From JAAXGX01 sp965203565 (GTDB lineage Bacteria > Acidobacteriota > Vicinamibacteria > Vicinamibacterales > UBA8438): a stretch of DNA of 64,000 bases. Location: positions 1,116,001 through 1,180,000 of the forward strand of contig OZ241896.1 of NCBI GenBank assembly GCA_965203565.1, in the 5' to 3' direction. Shown in pieces: positions 25,622-34,713 of the stretch; the stretch's first letter is position 1, and each line of letters begins with the position of its first letter. The notes under the pieces were generated by a model that did no database searches, was not told where the DNA came from, and was given only the letters and a program-made list of their open reading frames with translations. A program made the translations under genes and the position numbers.

Positions 25622-26242
25622 CTATCCGCGCGTCTGCTCTTCGTGCCAGCGCGGGTGGTGGTGGCGCGCCCAGCGTTCGGTCACCGTACCGTCGATCATC
25701 GCGCGGGCGGTGCCGGGATAGGCGACCGTGCCGAGGTAGACGTGGACGATCAGGAAGAGGCCGGCGCCGAGGCTCGCGGCGTAGTGCAGCAGCCGGGCCG
25801 CCGAGAGCAGGGTCCGGGCGGGCGCCAGCGTCTCGGGGAACCAGAGCAGCACCCCGGTCGCCAGGAAGACGACGGCGAGCACGCCCTGCACCCAGAAGAA
25901 CAGCTTCTGGCCGGCGTTGTACTTGCCCGCCGGCGGCACGTTGGCGGTGTCGCGCGTCGCGTAGTGGCGGATGGCGCCGAGCCAGCGCCGGTCGTCGCCG
26001 CTCAGCAGCATCTCGCGGAACCAGATGACGAGCATGGCGCCCATCCCGACGCTGAACACCACGCCGACCCACGGATGGAGGGCGCGCGCCGCCGGGCCGC
26101 CGCCGAGCAGAGCGGTCAGCCAGAAGAGCGGCGGGTAGGCGAACGCCAAGCCGGTGGCCAGCAGCAGGACGAACGTCACGCCGACCACCCAGTGCAGCAC
26201 CCGCTCGAAGAAATTGAACCGCTGGAGCAGACGGTCGGTCAT
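25622..26242 (-). CDS. fdnI: Formate dehydrogenase, cytochrome b556 (gamma) subunit
   Basis: A 206-residue membrane protein with four hydrophobic helices. It anchors formate dehydrogenase-N and passes electrons through two b hemes to the quinone pool. Candidate heme ligands are His in RVLHWVVG (helix 1), ALHPWVGV (helix 2), RLLHYAASLGAGLFLIVHVYLG (helix 4, two His). The start follows fdnH after 31 bases. The last gene of the fdn operon; the restriction island begins directly behind it. Confidence 0.93.
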   Translation of the reverse strand: MTDRLLQRFNFFERVLHWVVGVTFVLLLATGLAFAYPPLFWLTALLGGGPAARALHPWVGVVFSVGMGAMLVIWFREMLLSGDDRRWLGAIRHYATRDTANVPPAGKYNAGQKLFFWVQGVLAVVFLATGVLLWFPETLAPARTLLSAARLLHYAASLGAGLFLIVHVYLGTVAYPGTARAMIDGTVTERWARHHHPRWHEEQTRG

Positions 26243-26273
26243 GGCGGCGCGGCGCTCCTCGTGCGGACCGGAC

Positions 26274-27194
26274 TCAGGCGGGCGGCGCCTCGCGGGCCGG
26301 ACTGTCCGCGCGCCCCTCGCGGTCCTCGTGATCTTCGTGCTCGTCCAGCCGCGCCGGACCGTAGCGGAGGAAGTGGAGCAGCGTGCCCACCATGCCGAAG
26401 CCGAACAGCCAGGCGCCGATCCGCTTCAGGAAATTCAGCCCGGTCAGCGGCGCGGGGCTGGCGGTCGGATCCGACGGCAGGCTGTAGTCGGCGAGCCGGT
26501 CGCCGTGGGGCACCACGTACATCATGTGGGTGCCGCCGACGCCGGCCGGGTTGTAGACGGCGGCATGCCGGTAGCCGCGGGCCTTCATCGTCTCGACCTT
26601 CTTCTCGGCCAGCGCCAGCATGTCGTGCTTGCTGCCCCAGGCGATGGCGTTGGTCGGACAGGTCTTCACGCACGCCGGCTCCAGCCCCGCCTCCACCCGG
26701 TCGACGCACATGTTGCACTTCGACACCTTGCGCGTGCCGGCGTCGAAGCGCGGGATGTCGAACGGGCAGCCGGTGACGCAGTACTGGCAGCCGATGCAGT
26801 TCTCCTGGTTGAAGTCGACGATCCCGTTCGTGTACTGGACGATCGCCCCCGGCGCGGGACAGGCGAACAGGCAGCCGGGATCCTCGCAGTGGAGGCAGGC
26901 GTCCTTCTTGATCAGCCACTGGAGGTTGCCGTCGACCTCGATCTCGTTGAACCGCATCAGCAGCCACGTGTTCGGGGTCAGGTCCTTGTGGCTCTGGTAG
27001 CTCCCGAAGTTGGCGGTCGGCTCCACCTTCAGGTCGTTCCACTCCTTGCAGGCGACCTCGCACCCCTTGCAGCCGATGCACTTCGAGACGTCCACCAGCT
27101 TGGCGTAGGTCGGCCCGCCCGACCGCAGGGCGTCGAGCGGGATCATCGCGCTCGGACTGGCGGAAACCCGTTTGATCGTCAGCGTATCGGCCAT
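26274..27194 (-). CDS. fdnH: Formate dehydrogenase iron-sulfur (beta) subunit
   Basis: A 306-residue protein with four [4Fe-4S] cysteine sets: CIGCKGCEVACKEW, CLHCEDPGCLFACP, CIGCQYCVTGCPF and CNMCVDRVEAGLEPACVKTCP. They form the wire from the molybdenum/tungsten site of FdnG to the heme subunit. A single C-terminal helix (RIGAWLFGFGMVGTLLHFL) anchors it, and a charged tail (EHEDHEDREG) follows. It lies 27 bases after fdnG and has no signal of its own; in this family it is exported together with the Tat-carrying FdnG. Confidence 0.95.
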   Translation of the reverse strand: MADTLTIKRVSASPSAMIPLDALRSGGPTYAKLVDVSKCIGCKGCEVACKEWNDLKVEPTANFGSYQSHKDLTPNTWLLMRFNEIEVDGNLQWLIKKDACLHCEDPGCLFACPAPGAIVQYTNGIVDFNQENCIGCQYCVTGCPFDIPRFDAGTRKVSKCNMCVDRVEAGLEPACVKTCPTNAIAWGSKHDMLALAEKKVETMKARGYRHAAVYNPAGVGGTHMMYVVPHGDRLADYSLPSDPTASPAPLTGLNFLKRIGAWLFGFGMVGTLLHFLRYGPARLDEHEDHEDREGRADSPAREAPPA

Positions 27195-27221
27195 CGTTGC
27201 GTCATCCGTCGCGCCTGTGCG

Positions 27222-30206
27222 TCATGCGCGCTCCACGTTGACCAGGAACGCCTTGAACTCCGGGCAGCGCGTGTTCGCGTCGCCGACGAACGGCGTCAGC
27301 AGGTTCGCCATCGACCCGGCGGTGATGCCGACGAACCCCCAGTGGACCGGGATGCCGACCGTCCAGACGGTCTTCCCGTCCACGCGGAGCGGCTTGATCC
27401 GTTTCGTCACGATGGCGGTCCCCTGCACTGCGCCCCGTTTCGACCAGACGCGGACCTGGCCGCCGTTCGCGATCCCCTTCTCCGCCGCCAGGCCCTCGGG
27501 CAGCTCGACGAAGAAGTCGGGCATCGCCTCCACCAGGTACGGCACGTTGCTCGTCACGAAATGCTCGCGCTCCACCACGCGGTAGACGGTGCAGGCGTAC
27601 GGGAAGTCGTCCCCTTCGGCGGCCAGCGTCTCGCGGACGCCGTCGTACCACTCTATCGCCGGGTTGACCGGAACCGCCTCGTGCAGCGGGTTGCCGACCG
27701 GGCTCTCCACCGGCTCGTAATGCTCCGACAGCGGCCCGTCGGCGAGCTGGGTGGTGAACAGCCGCGCCACCCCCTCCTCGGTCATGATGAACGCGCCGGC
27801 GGCGTCGGGCCGCGTCGTCCGGCCGTAGTCCGGCACGTCGCCGATCCACTCGCGGCCGTTCCAGGCGATGCCGGCCCGATTCTCGTCCCAGGGGCGGCCC
27901 TCCGCGTCGGCGGACGCCCGGTTGTACAGCACCCGCCGGTTGGCGGGCCAACTGAACGCCCAGTCGTGGTGCATCCCCAGGCCGGTCGGGTCGGCCGTCC
28001 CCTTCCGGGCCATCAGGTTCCCGGCCTCGGTGAAGCTGCCGGTGTAGATCCAGTTGCCGGCGGCGGTCGAGCCGTCGTCCTTCAGGTCGCCGAACGACGA
28101 GAGCAGCCGGCCGGTCGCCAGGTCGCGGCCGTTGATCTCCTGCGCCAGCTCCACCATGGTCGGCTCGCGCGGGTTGAGGTAGTCCCAGGCGAGATGCCGG
28201 ATCGGGTCATGGTACGCGCCGCCCTCCGCCTCGTACAGCGCCTTCACGCGCCAGAACAGCTCCGAGAGGATCCAGGTGTCCGGCTGGACGCCGATCGGCG
28301 GGTCGACCGCCTTCTCCTTCCACTGCGCCCAGCGCCCGCTGTTGGTGAACGACCCGTCCCGCTCTATCCAGTGGCTGCTCGGCAGGTACAGCACCTCGGT
28401 GTCGATCTCCGCCGGGTTCATGCCGGGCGCCTTCCAGAACTCGGCGGTGTCGAGCATGAACGGATCGATCACCACCTTCCACTTCAGCTTCGACATCGCC
28501 CGGAGCAGGCGCGGCACGTCCGGCCCGGCCAGGAGCGGGTTGAAGCCGAGGGTGACGAACCCTTCCAGGCGGCCCTGGTGGGCCCGATCCCACATCGACA
28601 GCCAGGTGGCGTCGTCGAGCTGCTTCGGGAGGTAGTCGTAGCCGTAGTCGTTGGCGGCCGACGCGTGATCGCCGAACCACGCCTTGAGCTGCGAGACGAG
28701 GAACTTCCCGTAGTTGCTCCAGTAGTTCACCGTGTCGGGCGTGAGCGGCTGCGGGGTCGAATCGCGCAGGTGGTCGGCCAGCGACGCCTGCTGCGGCAGC
28801 GGGACCTTCAGGTATCCCGGCAGGAGCGCGGCCACGATGGCGTGGTCGGTGGCGCCCTGGACGTTCGCATGCCCGCGCAGGGCGTTGATCCCGCCGCCCG
28901 GCCGGCCGATGTTGCCGAGCAGCAGCTGGAGGATCGCCGCGGTCCGGATGATCTGGCTCCCGACCGTGTGCATCGTCCAGCCGACGGCGTACAGGATCGT
29001 GCCGACCCGGCCCGCCGTGCCGGTCGAGCAGATGATCTCCGCCATCGCCAGGAACTCTTCCTCCGTGCATCCGGCGATCCGCGCCACCATCTCCGGCGTG
29101 TACCGCTCGTAGTGCCGCTTGAGCAGCCGGAAGACGCAGCGCGGATGCTCCAGCGTCGGGTCGCGCCGGACGTACCCGTCGGGGCCGCGCTCGTACTCCC
29201 ACGACGTCTTGTCGTACCCGCTCGCCGCCTCGTCGAACCCGGAGAACAGTCCGTCCGCGAAGCCGAACGCTTCGCCGACGATGAACGAGGCGTTGGTGTG
29301 CGCCGCGACGTAGTCGGCGTGGTGGAGGTCGTGCTCCAGGACGTGGCGGACCAGGCCGCCGAGCACGGCGATGTCCGACCCCGGCCGGATCTGCAGGTGG
29401 CGGTCGGCGACCGCCGACGTCCGCGTGAACCGCGGGTCTATCGTCAGCAGCTTCGCGCCGCGCTCGTCACGCGCCTCGACCGCCCACTTGAACCCGCACG
29501 GATGGTTCTCGGCCGGGTTCGCCCCCATCACCAGAACGACGTCGGTGTTCCTGATGTCCTTCCAGTGGTTGGTCATCGCCCCCCGGCCGAACGTGGCGGC
29601 CAGACTGGCCACCGTGGGGCTGTGTCATATCCGGGCCTGGTGGTCGAAGTACACCAGGCCCATGGCGCGCATCGTCTTGGTGATGAGGTACGCGTCCTCG
29701 TTCGAGACGGTGGCGCTCCCGACCCAACCGACGCCCGTGCACCGGTTCACGGTGCGCCCGAGGTCGTCCCGCTCCTCGAACGTCGCGTCCCGCGACGCCT
29801 TGAACCGGCGCGCGAACCAGTCCATGGCGTCGTCCCACGAAATCTCTTCCCACTCCGACGCGCCCGGCCGCCGGATCAGCGGCTGATGCCGCAGCCGCGG
29901 GCTGACCGCGAGCTGCATCTGCGACGCCCCCTTCGGGCAGAGCGTGCCGCCGTTGATCGGGCTGTCCGGATCGCCCTCGACGTGGATGACGGTGTTGGTG
30001 GTGTTCAGGCCGCCGCTGCCGTGCACGTAGGCGATCGTCCCGCACCCGACGGCGCAGTACGGACAGACCGTCTTGTACTCGGTGGCGTTCCGGATCTTGA
30101 GCTGCCGGACCGCCGCGTACGCCGGCTTCAGGTCGAAGCCGAGGGCGCTGACGCCCGCCCCGCCGACCAGCGTCGCCTTGATGAAGGTGCGTCGCGAGAC
30201 AGCCAT
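27222..30206 (-). CDS. fdnG: Formate dehydrogenase-N catalytic (alpha) subunit, selenocysteine protein, read through an in-frame UGA
   Basis: A 994-residue molybdopterin enzyme that oxidises formate to carbon dioxide in the periplasm. A Tat signal (SRRTFIK) opens it, then the [4Fe-4S] site CPYCAVGC...LCPKGA. At codon 194 the frame has TGA in the context QARI-Sec-HSPTVASL, exactly where FdnG/FdoG of Escherichia coli carry selenocysteine, and the frame continues with GRGAMTNHW to the end. A SECIS hairpin lies just after the UGA. Read naively this looks like two genes (193 and 796 residues). Length is close to the 1015 residues of E. coli FdnG. selA, selB and selC are not in the window. Confidence 0.95.
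29595..29613 (-). promoter_or_regulatory. Bacterial SECIS element of fdnG
   Basis: Eleven bases after the UGA the mRNA forms an 8-bp stem, GGUGGCCA pairing with UGGCCGCC (one U-G pair), closed by the loop GUC. A short hairpin with a G-U in the apex just 3' of the UGA is what SelB recognises in E. coli fdhF and fdnG. The surrounding codons CAC-AGC-CCC-ACG also follow the family pattern. Confidence 0.8.
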
Positions 30207-30321
30207 CGGTAAACGCCCGGCCGGGCCGGGCCGGATCAGGATAGCAGAAAACGGGCCGATCCGCCCCGGCCGGATTCGGTGCTAGGATCGAACGGTCCGC
30301 CGCGTTCCCCGGAGGCTCCCG

Positions 30322-31104
30322 ATGACGAACGATCCCGACGTCCTGTCTCCCGTCTCGATCTCCCGCAACGTCCCGCCGCCGGCGTCCGGCTGCGGCCCGG
30401 CCGAAGGCGCCGCCCCGCCTCCGAACCTCGATGCGCCGGTGCGGGTCGACGTGGCGATGCCGCGCATCCTGTACGACCGGCTCACCGACCACGACGAAGC
30501 GCCGCGCAGCCGGTACGATCAGGCGACCGGGATCGCGGAGTTCGTCGCCGAGCCGGGGATGAGCCACGAATGGCGCGCCTGGCGGCTCGCGGATCTGTTC
30601 GGACAGATCGGGCGGTTGCTCGACGGCGCGGGACGCTCCGAGACGTTCCTCGTCGCGGGCGCCGCCCGGCTGCTGAGCGACGACGGGGCGTTCGAACCGG
30701 ACACCAGCCTGTACATCGGCCGGGAGAAATGGGACGCGGCGATGCGGATAGACGGATGGCTCGATCCGCGGAAGGGCCACCCGGCGCCCGACCTCGTGGT
30801 GGAGATTGATCGGAGCGTCCAGTCGAGCCACAAGCTCGCGCCGTACTTCCGGCTCGGCGTGCGCGAGGCGTGGACCTGGAGCCGCCGCGACGGCGTGCGC
30901 CTCTGGACCGCCGCCGCAGGCGCCGCCCGCGGCGTCCGGGAGACGGATCGCAGCATCGTGCTGCCCGGCCTGACGCGGGACGACCTCGACCGCCTGGTGA
31001 CGAGCCGCTCCGCGGCCGAAGTCTCGCGCGAGTCGCGCCGCCTCGCCCGGCTGGCGGCCGACGCGATGCTCGCCGGCGGCGGATCGGCGCCGGCCTCCGC
31101 CTGA
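30322..31104 (+). CDS. Uma2 family (DUF820) nuclease-like protein
   Basis: A 260-residue protein with a 50-residue Pro-rich N-terminal extension, then the Uma2 core: PRSRYDQATGIAEFVAEPGMSHE, DGAFEPDTSLYIGREK and HPAPDLVVEIDRSVQSSHKL with the Asp, Glu-x-Asp and Lys pattern of the PD-(D/E)xK fold (Asp replaces the usual Val/Ser after Glu). The C-terminal helix is Arg/Ala-rich. Ribosome site GGAGG precedes the ATG and TAGGAT at 30284-30289 is a possible -10. It lies between the divergent fdn operon and fdhD but has no known link to formate metabolism. Confidence 0.82.
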   Translation: MTNDPDVLSPVSISRNVPPPASGCGPAEGAAPPPNLDAPVRVDVAMPRILYDRLTDHDEAPRSRYDQATGIAEFVAEPGMSHEWRAWRLADLFGQIGRLLDGAGRSETFLVAGAARLLSDDGAFEPDTSLYIGREKWDAAMRIDGWLDPRKGHPAPDLVVEIDRSVQSSHKLAPYFRLGVREAWTWSRRDGVRLWTAAAGAARGVRETDRSIVLPGLTRDDLDRLVTSRSAAEVSRESRRLARLAADAMLAGGGSAPASA

Positions 31105-31164
31105 ACCGGAAAGCCGCGGTTCATAGCAGGCGCGTCCGGAGGCGGCGGCGACCGATCAGGGCGG

Positions 31165-31170
31165 TACAAT
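31165..31170 (+). promoter_or_regulatory. -10 hexamer TACAAT placed for a leaderless fdhD transcript
   Basis: TACAAT ends 8 bases before the fdhD ATG at 31178, so the transcript should begin at or next to the start codon. No ribosome site is visible in the 30 bases upstream. Confidence 0.5.
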
Positions 31171-31177
31171 GCGCCGC

Positions 31178-32026
31178 ATGCCGACGGGCGAGACTGCGGC
31201 CGGGGTTCGCGCCGTGCCGGTGCGCCGCGCCGGACGGGTCGAGCAGGACTTCGTCGTCGTCGAGGCGCCGTTGGAGATCCGGCTCGACGGCCGGCCGCTG
31301 GTGGTGACGATGCGGACGCCCGGCCACGACGCCGAGCTGGCCGCAGGCTTCCTGTACGCCGAAGGCCTGATCACCGGCAAGGCCGACCTCGCCTCCCTCG
31401 AGGCCGTGGCGGGCGACGGACCGGACCGCGGGTCGGCCGGCGGCCGGATCCGGGTGACCGGCTTCGCGGGCGACCGGGTCGAAGCGGTCCTGGCGCACGG
31501 CGCGCGCGCGGCCGGCTCCGCCGCCGCTCCGCCCCCCGAGCGGGAGTTCCGGGCCACCGCCGCCTGCGGCGTCTGCGGGAAGGCGTCGCTCGACGAACTG
31601 GAGCGCGACCTGCCGCCGGTCGCCCCTATCGCCTGCCGGCCGGAGCTGCTCGAAGCTCTGCCCGGCCGCCTGCGCGAGGCGCAGACCCTGTTCGACGCCA
31701 CCGGCGGCATCCATGCGGCCGGCATCTTCACTGCGGACGGCGATCTGCTCTGCCTGCGGGAGGACGTCGGCCGCCACAACGCGGTCGACAAGGCGACGGG
31801 CCGCTGCCTGCTCCGGGGCGAGGTTCCGCTGGCCGGGCGGATCCTGGTGGTCAGCGGCCGGGCCGGCTTCGAGCTGGTGCAGAAGGCGATCGCGGCGGCC
31901 ATCCCGGCGATGGTCTCGGTCGGCGCCGCGTCGAGCGTCGCCGTCGAGATGGCCGCCGCCGCCGGGATGACGCTCTACTCGTTCGCCGGCCGCGGCCGCG
32001 GCAACCTGCACCTGCCGGAGACGTGA
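31178..32026 (+). CDS. fdhD: Formate dehydrogenase sulfurtransferase FdhD
   Basis: A 282-residue cytoplasmic protein. FdhD moves sulfur from the IscS desulfurase to the molybdenum/tungsten cofactor of formate dehydrogenase and is needed for its activity. The conserved loop TAACGVCGK holds Cys130 and Cys133, of which the first is the usual essential residue. RTPGHDAELAAGFLYAEGLI and FDATGGIHAAGIF are family landmarks, as is REDVGRHNAVDK. It is next to the fdn operon on the opposite strand, a fitting context. An ATG three codons upstream is in frame but overlaps the -10 hexamer. Confidence 0.95.
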   Translation: MPTGETAAGVRAVPVRRAGRVEQDFVVVEAPLEIRLDGRPLVVTMRTPGHDAELAAGFLYAEGLITGKADLASLEAVAGDGPDRGSAGGRIRVTGFAGDRVEAVLAHGARAAGSAAAPPPEREFRATAACGVCGKASLDELERDLPPVAPIACRPELLEALPGRLREAQTLFDATGGIHAAGIFTADGDLLCLREDVGRHNAVDKATGRCLLRGEVPLAGRILVVSGRAGFELVQKAIAAAIPAMVSVGAASSVAVEMAAAAGMTLYSFAGRGRGNLHLPET

Positions 32027-32054
32027 AGCGTCACGCCGGTTCGCGGCGGACGGC

Positions 32055-32060
32055 TATAAT
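32055..32060 (+). promoter_or_regulatory. -10 hexamer TATAAT upstream of the CHRD gene
   Basis: A perfect TATAAT in GC-rich surroundings, 23 bases before the ATG of the CHRD protein, predicts a leader of about 17 bases. No clear -35 hexamer. Confidence 0.5.
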
Positions 32061-32083
32061 CCGGGCAGTATCGACTCACTGCG

Positions 32084-32521
32084 ATGGACCGCGCCAACCT
32101 CGCCGCGCTCGCCTGCCTGACGGCCGTCCTGCTCGCCGCGCACCCGCCGCCGGCGGAGGCGGACGAGCGGTTCGGGGGACGGCTGTCGCGGCTGCCGGTC
32201 GATCCGGCCACCGCGTCCGCGGTGCGGGGCTCGGGCAAGGTCGGCGCCGTGCTGGACGGCGACGCGCTGACGATCGTCGCCACGTTCGAGGGGATGAGCT
32301 CGCCGGCGACCGCGGCGCACGTGCACCGCGCGCCGGCCGGGCGGCGCGGGCCGATCGCGTTCGGCGTCGACGTCCCGGGCGCCGCGGCGGGCCGGATCGA
32401 CCAGACGATCCGTCTCACCGACGCGCAGATCGACCACCTGCGGGCGGGCCGCTACTACTTGCAGATCCACACGGAGAACAACGCCGGCGGGGAGCTGCGC
32501 GGCTGGCTGCTTCCCCGGTAG
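32084..32521 (+). CDS. Secreted CHRD domain protein
   Basis: A 145-residue exported protein: signal peptide (LAALACLTAVLLAAHPPPAEA), then one CHRD domain of about 115 residues with the hallmarks VATFEGMSSPATAAHVHRAP and GRYYLQIHTENNAGGELRGWL. CHRD domains are named after chordin and are widespread in secreted bacterial proteins; the function is unknown, possibly metal or surface binding. It lies 37 bases before the quinohemoprotein dehydrogenase and may be co-transcribed with it. Confidence 0.9.
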   Translation: MDRANLAALACLTAVLLAAHPPPAEADERFGGRLSRLPVDPATASAVRGSGKVGAVLDGDALTIVATFEGMSSPATAAHVHRAPAGRRGPIAFGVDVPGAAAGRIDQTIRLTDAQIDHLRAGRYYLQIHTENNAGGELRGWLLPR

Positions 32522-32558
32522 CGACGGAACCGGCAGCTACGGAACAGGAGCACGCCGC

Positions 32559-34688
32559 ATGACCCGCCCGGACCGCGCGCTCGCGGCGGTCGTCCCACTC
32601 GCCGCGCTGGTCGCCGCGCCGATTCCGGCGTCGGCCGCCGGCCGGCCCGCAGGCGCGCAGACGGACGCGGGCTACTCGGCGGAGCAGGCGGAGACCGGGC
32701 GGCTCGTCTACGAGCGCGCCTGCGCCGCGTGCCACCTGACCACGCTGCAAGGCGCGTTCGAAGCGCCCGAGCTGGCGGGGCCGAACTTCCGGAACCGCTG
32801 GGGCGGCCGGCCGGCGGGCGAGCTGCTCGACTACGTCCGCGCCACCATGCCCCCGTCGGGCGATCGCCCGAACGAGGCGGGATACGCCGCCGTCGTCGCC
32901 TACCTCCTCCAGCGGAACGGGTTCGCGGCGGGACCCGCGCCGCTCGGCGGCGGCGCCGCCGGCCGGCCGCCGACCGCCGCGGATCCGGACCGTCCGAGGC
33001 CGGAGCCGGCTGCGACGCCGCCGGCGCTCGACTGGCGCGGCGAAGTCCCGGACTACCGCCCCGTGACCGACGCGATGCTGCGCGACCCGCCGCCGGGCGA
33101 CTGGCTGATGTTCCGCCGCACCTACGACGGGTGGGGGTACAGCCCGCTCGACGAGATCACGGTCGACAACGTCGGCGGCCTGGAGCTGGCGTGGGTCTGG
33201 GCGATGGCGGACGGTGCGAGCCAGCCGACGCCGCTCGCGCACGACGGCGTCCTGTACCTGACGAACCCCGGCAACGTCATCGAGGCGCTCGACGCGGCGA
33301 CCGGCGACGTCATCTGGCGGTACGCCCGCGCCTTCCCGGACGGCTTCACGGAGGGGGGCTTCAACCAGCTGCGGAACATCGCCCTCTACGAAGACAAGGT
33401 GCTGCTGTCGACGAAGGACGCCGCGCTGGTGGCGCTCGACGCCCGGACCGGCGAGGTGGCGTGGGAGCACCGGATAGCCGACCCCGCCCTCGGCTACACC
33501 AACGTCAGCGGACCGATAGTGGCCGGCGGCCTCGTGGTCAACGGGATCAACGGCTGCACGCGGTTCGTGGAGGAGAGCTGCTTCATCACGGCGCACGACC
33601 CGCAGACCGGCGCGGAGGTCTGGCGGACGCACACCGTCGCGCGTCCGGGCGCGCCGGGCGGCGGCACGTGGGGCGACCTGCCGCTGGCGCTCCGCGGCGG
33701 CGGCGACTCGTGGATGCCGGGCAGCTACGACCCCGAGCTCGACCTGCTCTACTGGCCCACTGCGCAGGCCAAGCCGTGGACGCCGGCGAGCCGCGGGCTG
33801 ACGGTGCACGACGCCGTGCTGTACACGAACGCCACGCTGGCGATCCGGCGCGGCTCCGGCGAGATCGCGTGGTACTTCCAGCACGTGCCCGGCGAAGCGC
33901 TCGACCTCGACGAGTCGTTCGAGAAGGTCCTGATCGACCTCGGCGGACGGAAGACGCTGCTCACCATCGGGAAGCACGGTATCCTGTGGAAGCTGGACCG
34001 CGAGTCGGGGGAGTTCCTCGGCCACCGGGAGACGATCTTCCAGAACGCGTTCGACCGGATCGACCCCCGGACGGGCGCCGTCACCTACCGGCGGGACATC
34101 GCCGAGGCCGGGATCGGCGACTGGGTCGCCGTCTGCCCGAGCACCGCCGGCGGCCACAACTGGCACTCGACGGCGTACAGCCCGGAGGCGCGCGCCCTGG
34201 TGATCCCGCTCAGCCAGAGCTGCCTGGAGATCGCCGGCCGGGAGGTGGCGCTCGAACCGGGCTCGGGCGGCGTCGGCGCCGATCGCAAGTGGTTCGAGAT
34301 GCCCGGCACGAACGGCAGGCTCGGCAAGCTCGCGGCGTACGACGTCGAGACGCTCGACGAGCTCTGGTCGGTGGAGCAGCGCGCGTCGTTCCACACCGCG
34401 GCGCTGACGACCGCCGGCGGGCTGGCGTTCGCCGGCGACCTCGACCGCTACTTCCGCGCCTACGACGTCCGGACCGGCCGGGTGGTCTGGGAGCGGCGGC
34501 TCGGCACGTCGGTCCAGGGGTTCCCGGTCAGCTTCAGCGCGGGCGGCGCCCAGCACGTCGCCGTCACGACCGGTCTAGGCGGCGGCAGCCCGCGCAGGGT
34601 CCCGGAGGTGCTGGCGCCGGAGGTCTGGTATCCTCGCACCGGCAACGCCCTCTACGTGTTCAAGCTGCGGGACGGCGCGTCCCCGTGA
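32559..34688 (+). CDS. PQQ-dependent quinohemoprotein dehydrogenase with N-terminal cytochrome c domain
   Basis: A 709-residue periplasmic protein. After a signal peptide (AALVAAPIPASAAG) comes a cytochrome c domain with CAACH (Cys55, Cys58, His59) and a distal Met in ATMPPSGD. A 570-residue PQQ propeller follows (GDWLMFRRTYDGWGYSPLDEI, VEALDAATGDVIWRY-like docking repeats, AYDVRTGRVVWERRLGTSVQGFPV). The heme is at the N-terminus, whereas in most quinohemoprotein alcohol dehydrogenases it is C-terminal. The adjacent Cys-Cys pair typical of alcohol dehydrogenases is not seen, so the substrate is open. Confidence 0.9.
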   Translation: MTRPDRALAAVVPLAALVAAPIPASAAGRPAGAQTDAGYSAEQAETGRLVYERACAACHLTTLQGAFEAPELAGPNFRNRWGGRPAGELLDYVRATMPPSGDRPNEAGYAAVVAYLLQRNGFAAGPAPLGGGAAGRPPTAADPDRPRPEPAATPPALDWRGEVPDYRPVTDAMLRDPPPGDWLMFRRTYDGWGYSPLDEITVDNVGGLELAWVWAMADGASQPTPLAHDGVLYLTNPGNVIEALDAATGDVIWRYARAFPDGFTEGGFNQLRNIALYEDKVLLSTKDAALVALDARTGEVAWEHRIADPALGYTNVSGPIVAGGLVVNGINGCTRFVEESCFITAHDPQTGAEVWRTHTVARPGAPGGGTWGDLPLALRGGGDSWMPGSYDPELDLLYWPTAQAKPWTPASRGLTVHDAVLYTNATLAIRRGSGEIAWYFQHVPGEALDLDESFEKVLIDLGGRKTLLTIGKHGILWKLDRESGEFLGHRETIFQNAFDRIDPRTGAVTYRRDIAEAGIGDWVAVCPSTAGGHNWHSTAYSPEARALVIPLSQSCLEIAGREVALEPGSGGVGADRKWFEMPGTNGRLGKLAAYDVETLDELWSVEQRASFHTAALTTAGGLAFAGDLDRYFRAYDVRTGRVVWERRLGTSVQGFPVSFSAGGAQHVAVTTGLGGGSPRRVPEVLAPEVWYPRTGNALYVFKLRDGASP

Positions 34689-34713
34689 TCCGCCGCCGGA
34701 CGGCGGACCTCTG

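Noticed and set aside
27222..30206. Two separate formate dehydrogenase genes (29625-30206 and 27222-29612)
   Set aside because: They are one reading frame interrupted by a TGA at the known selenocysteine position, with a SECIS hairpin.
26154..30212. A 1352-residue open frame on the plus strand opposite the fdn operon
   Set aside because: It mirrors fdnG/fdnH/fdnI, which have full cofactor motifs. Its composition (R, H, V, D) is typical of antisense frames in high-GC DNA.
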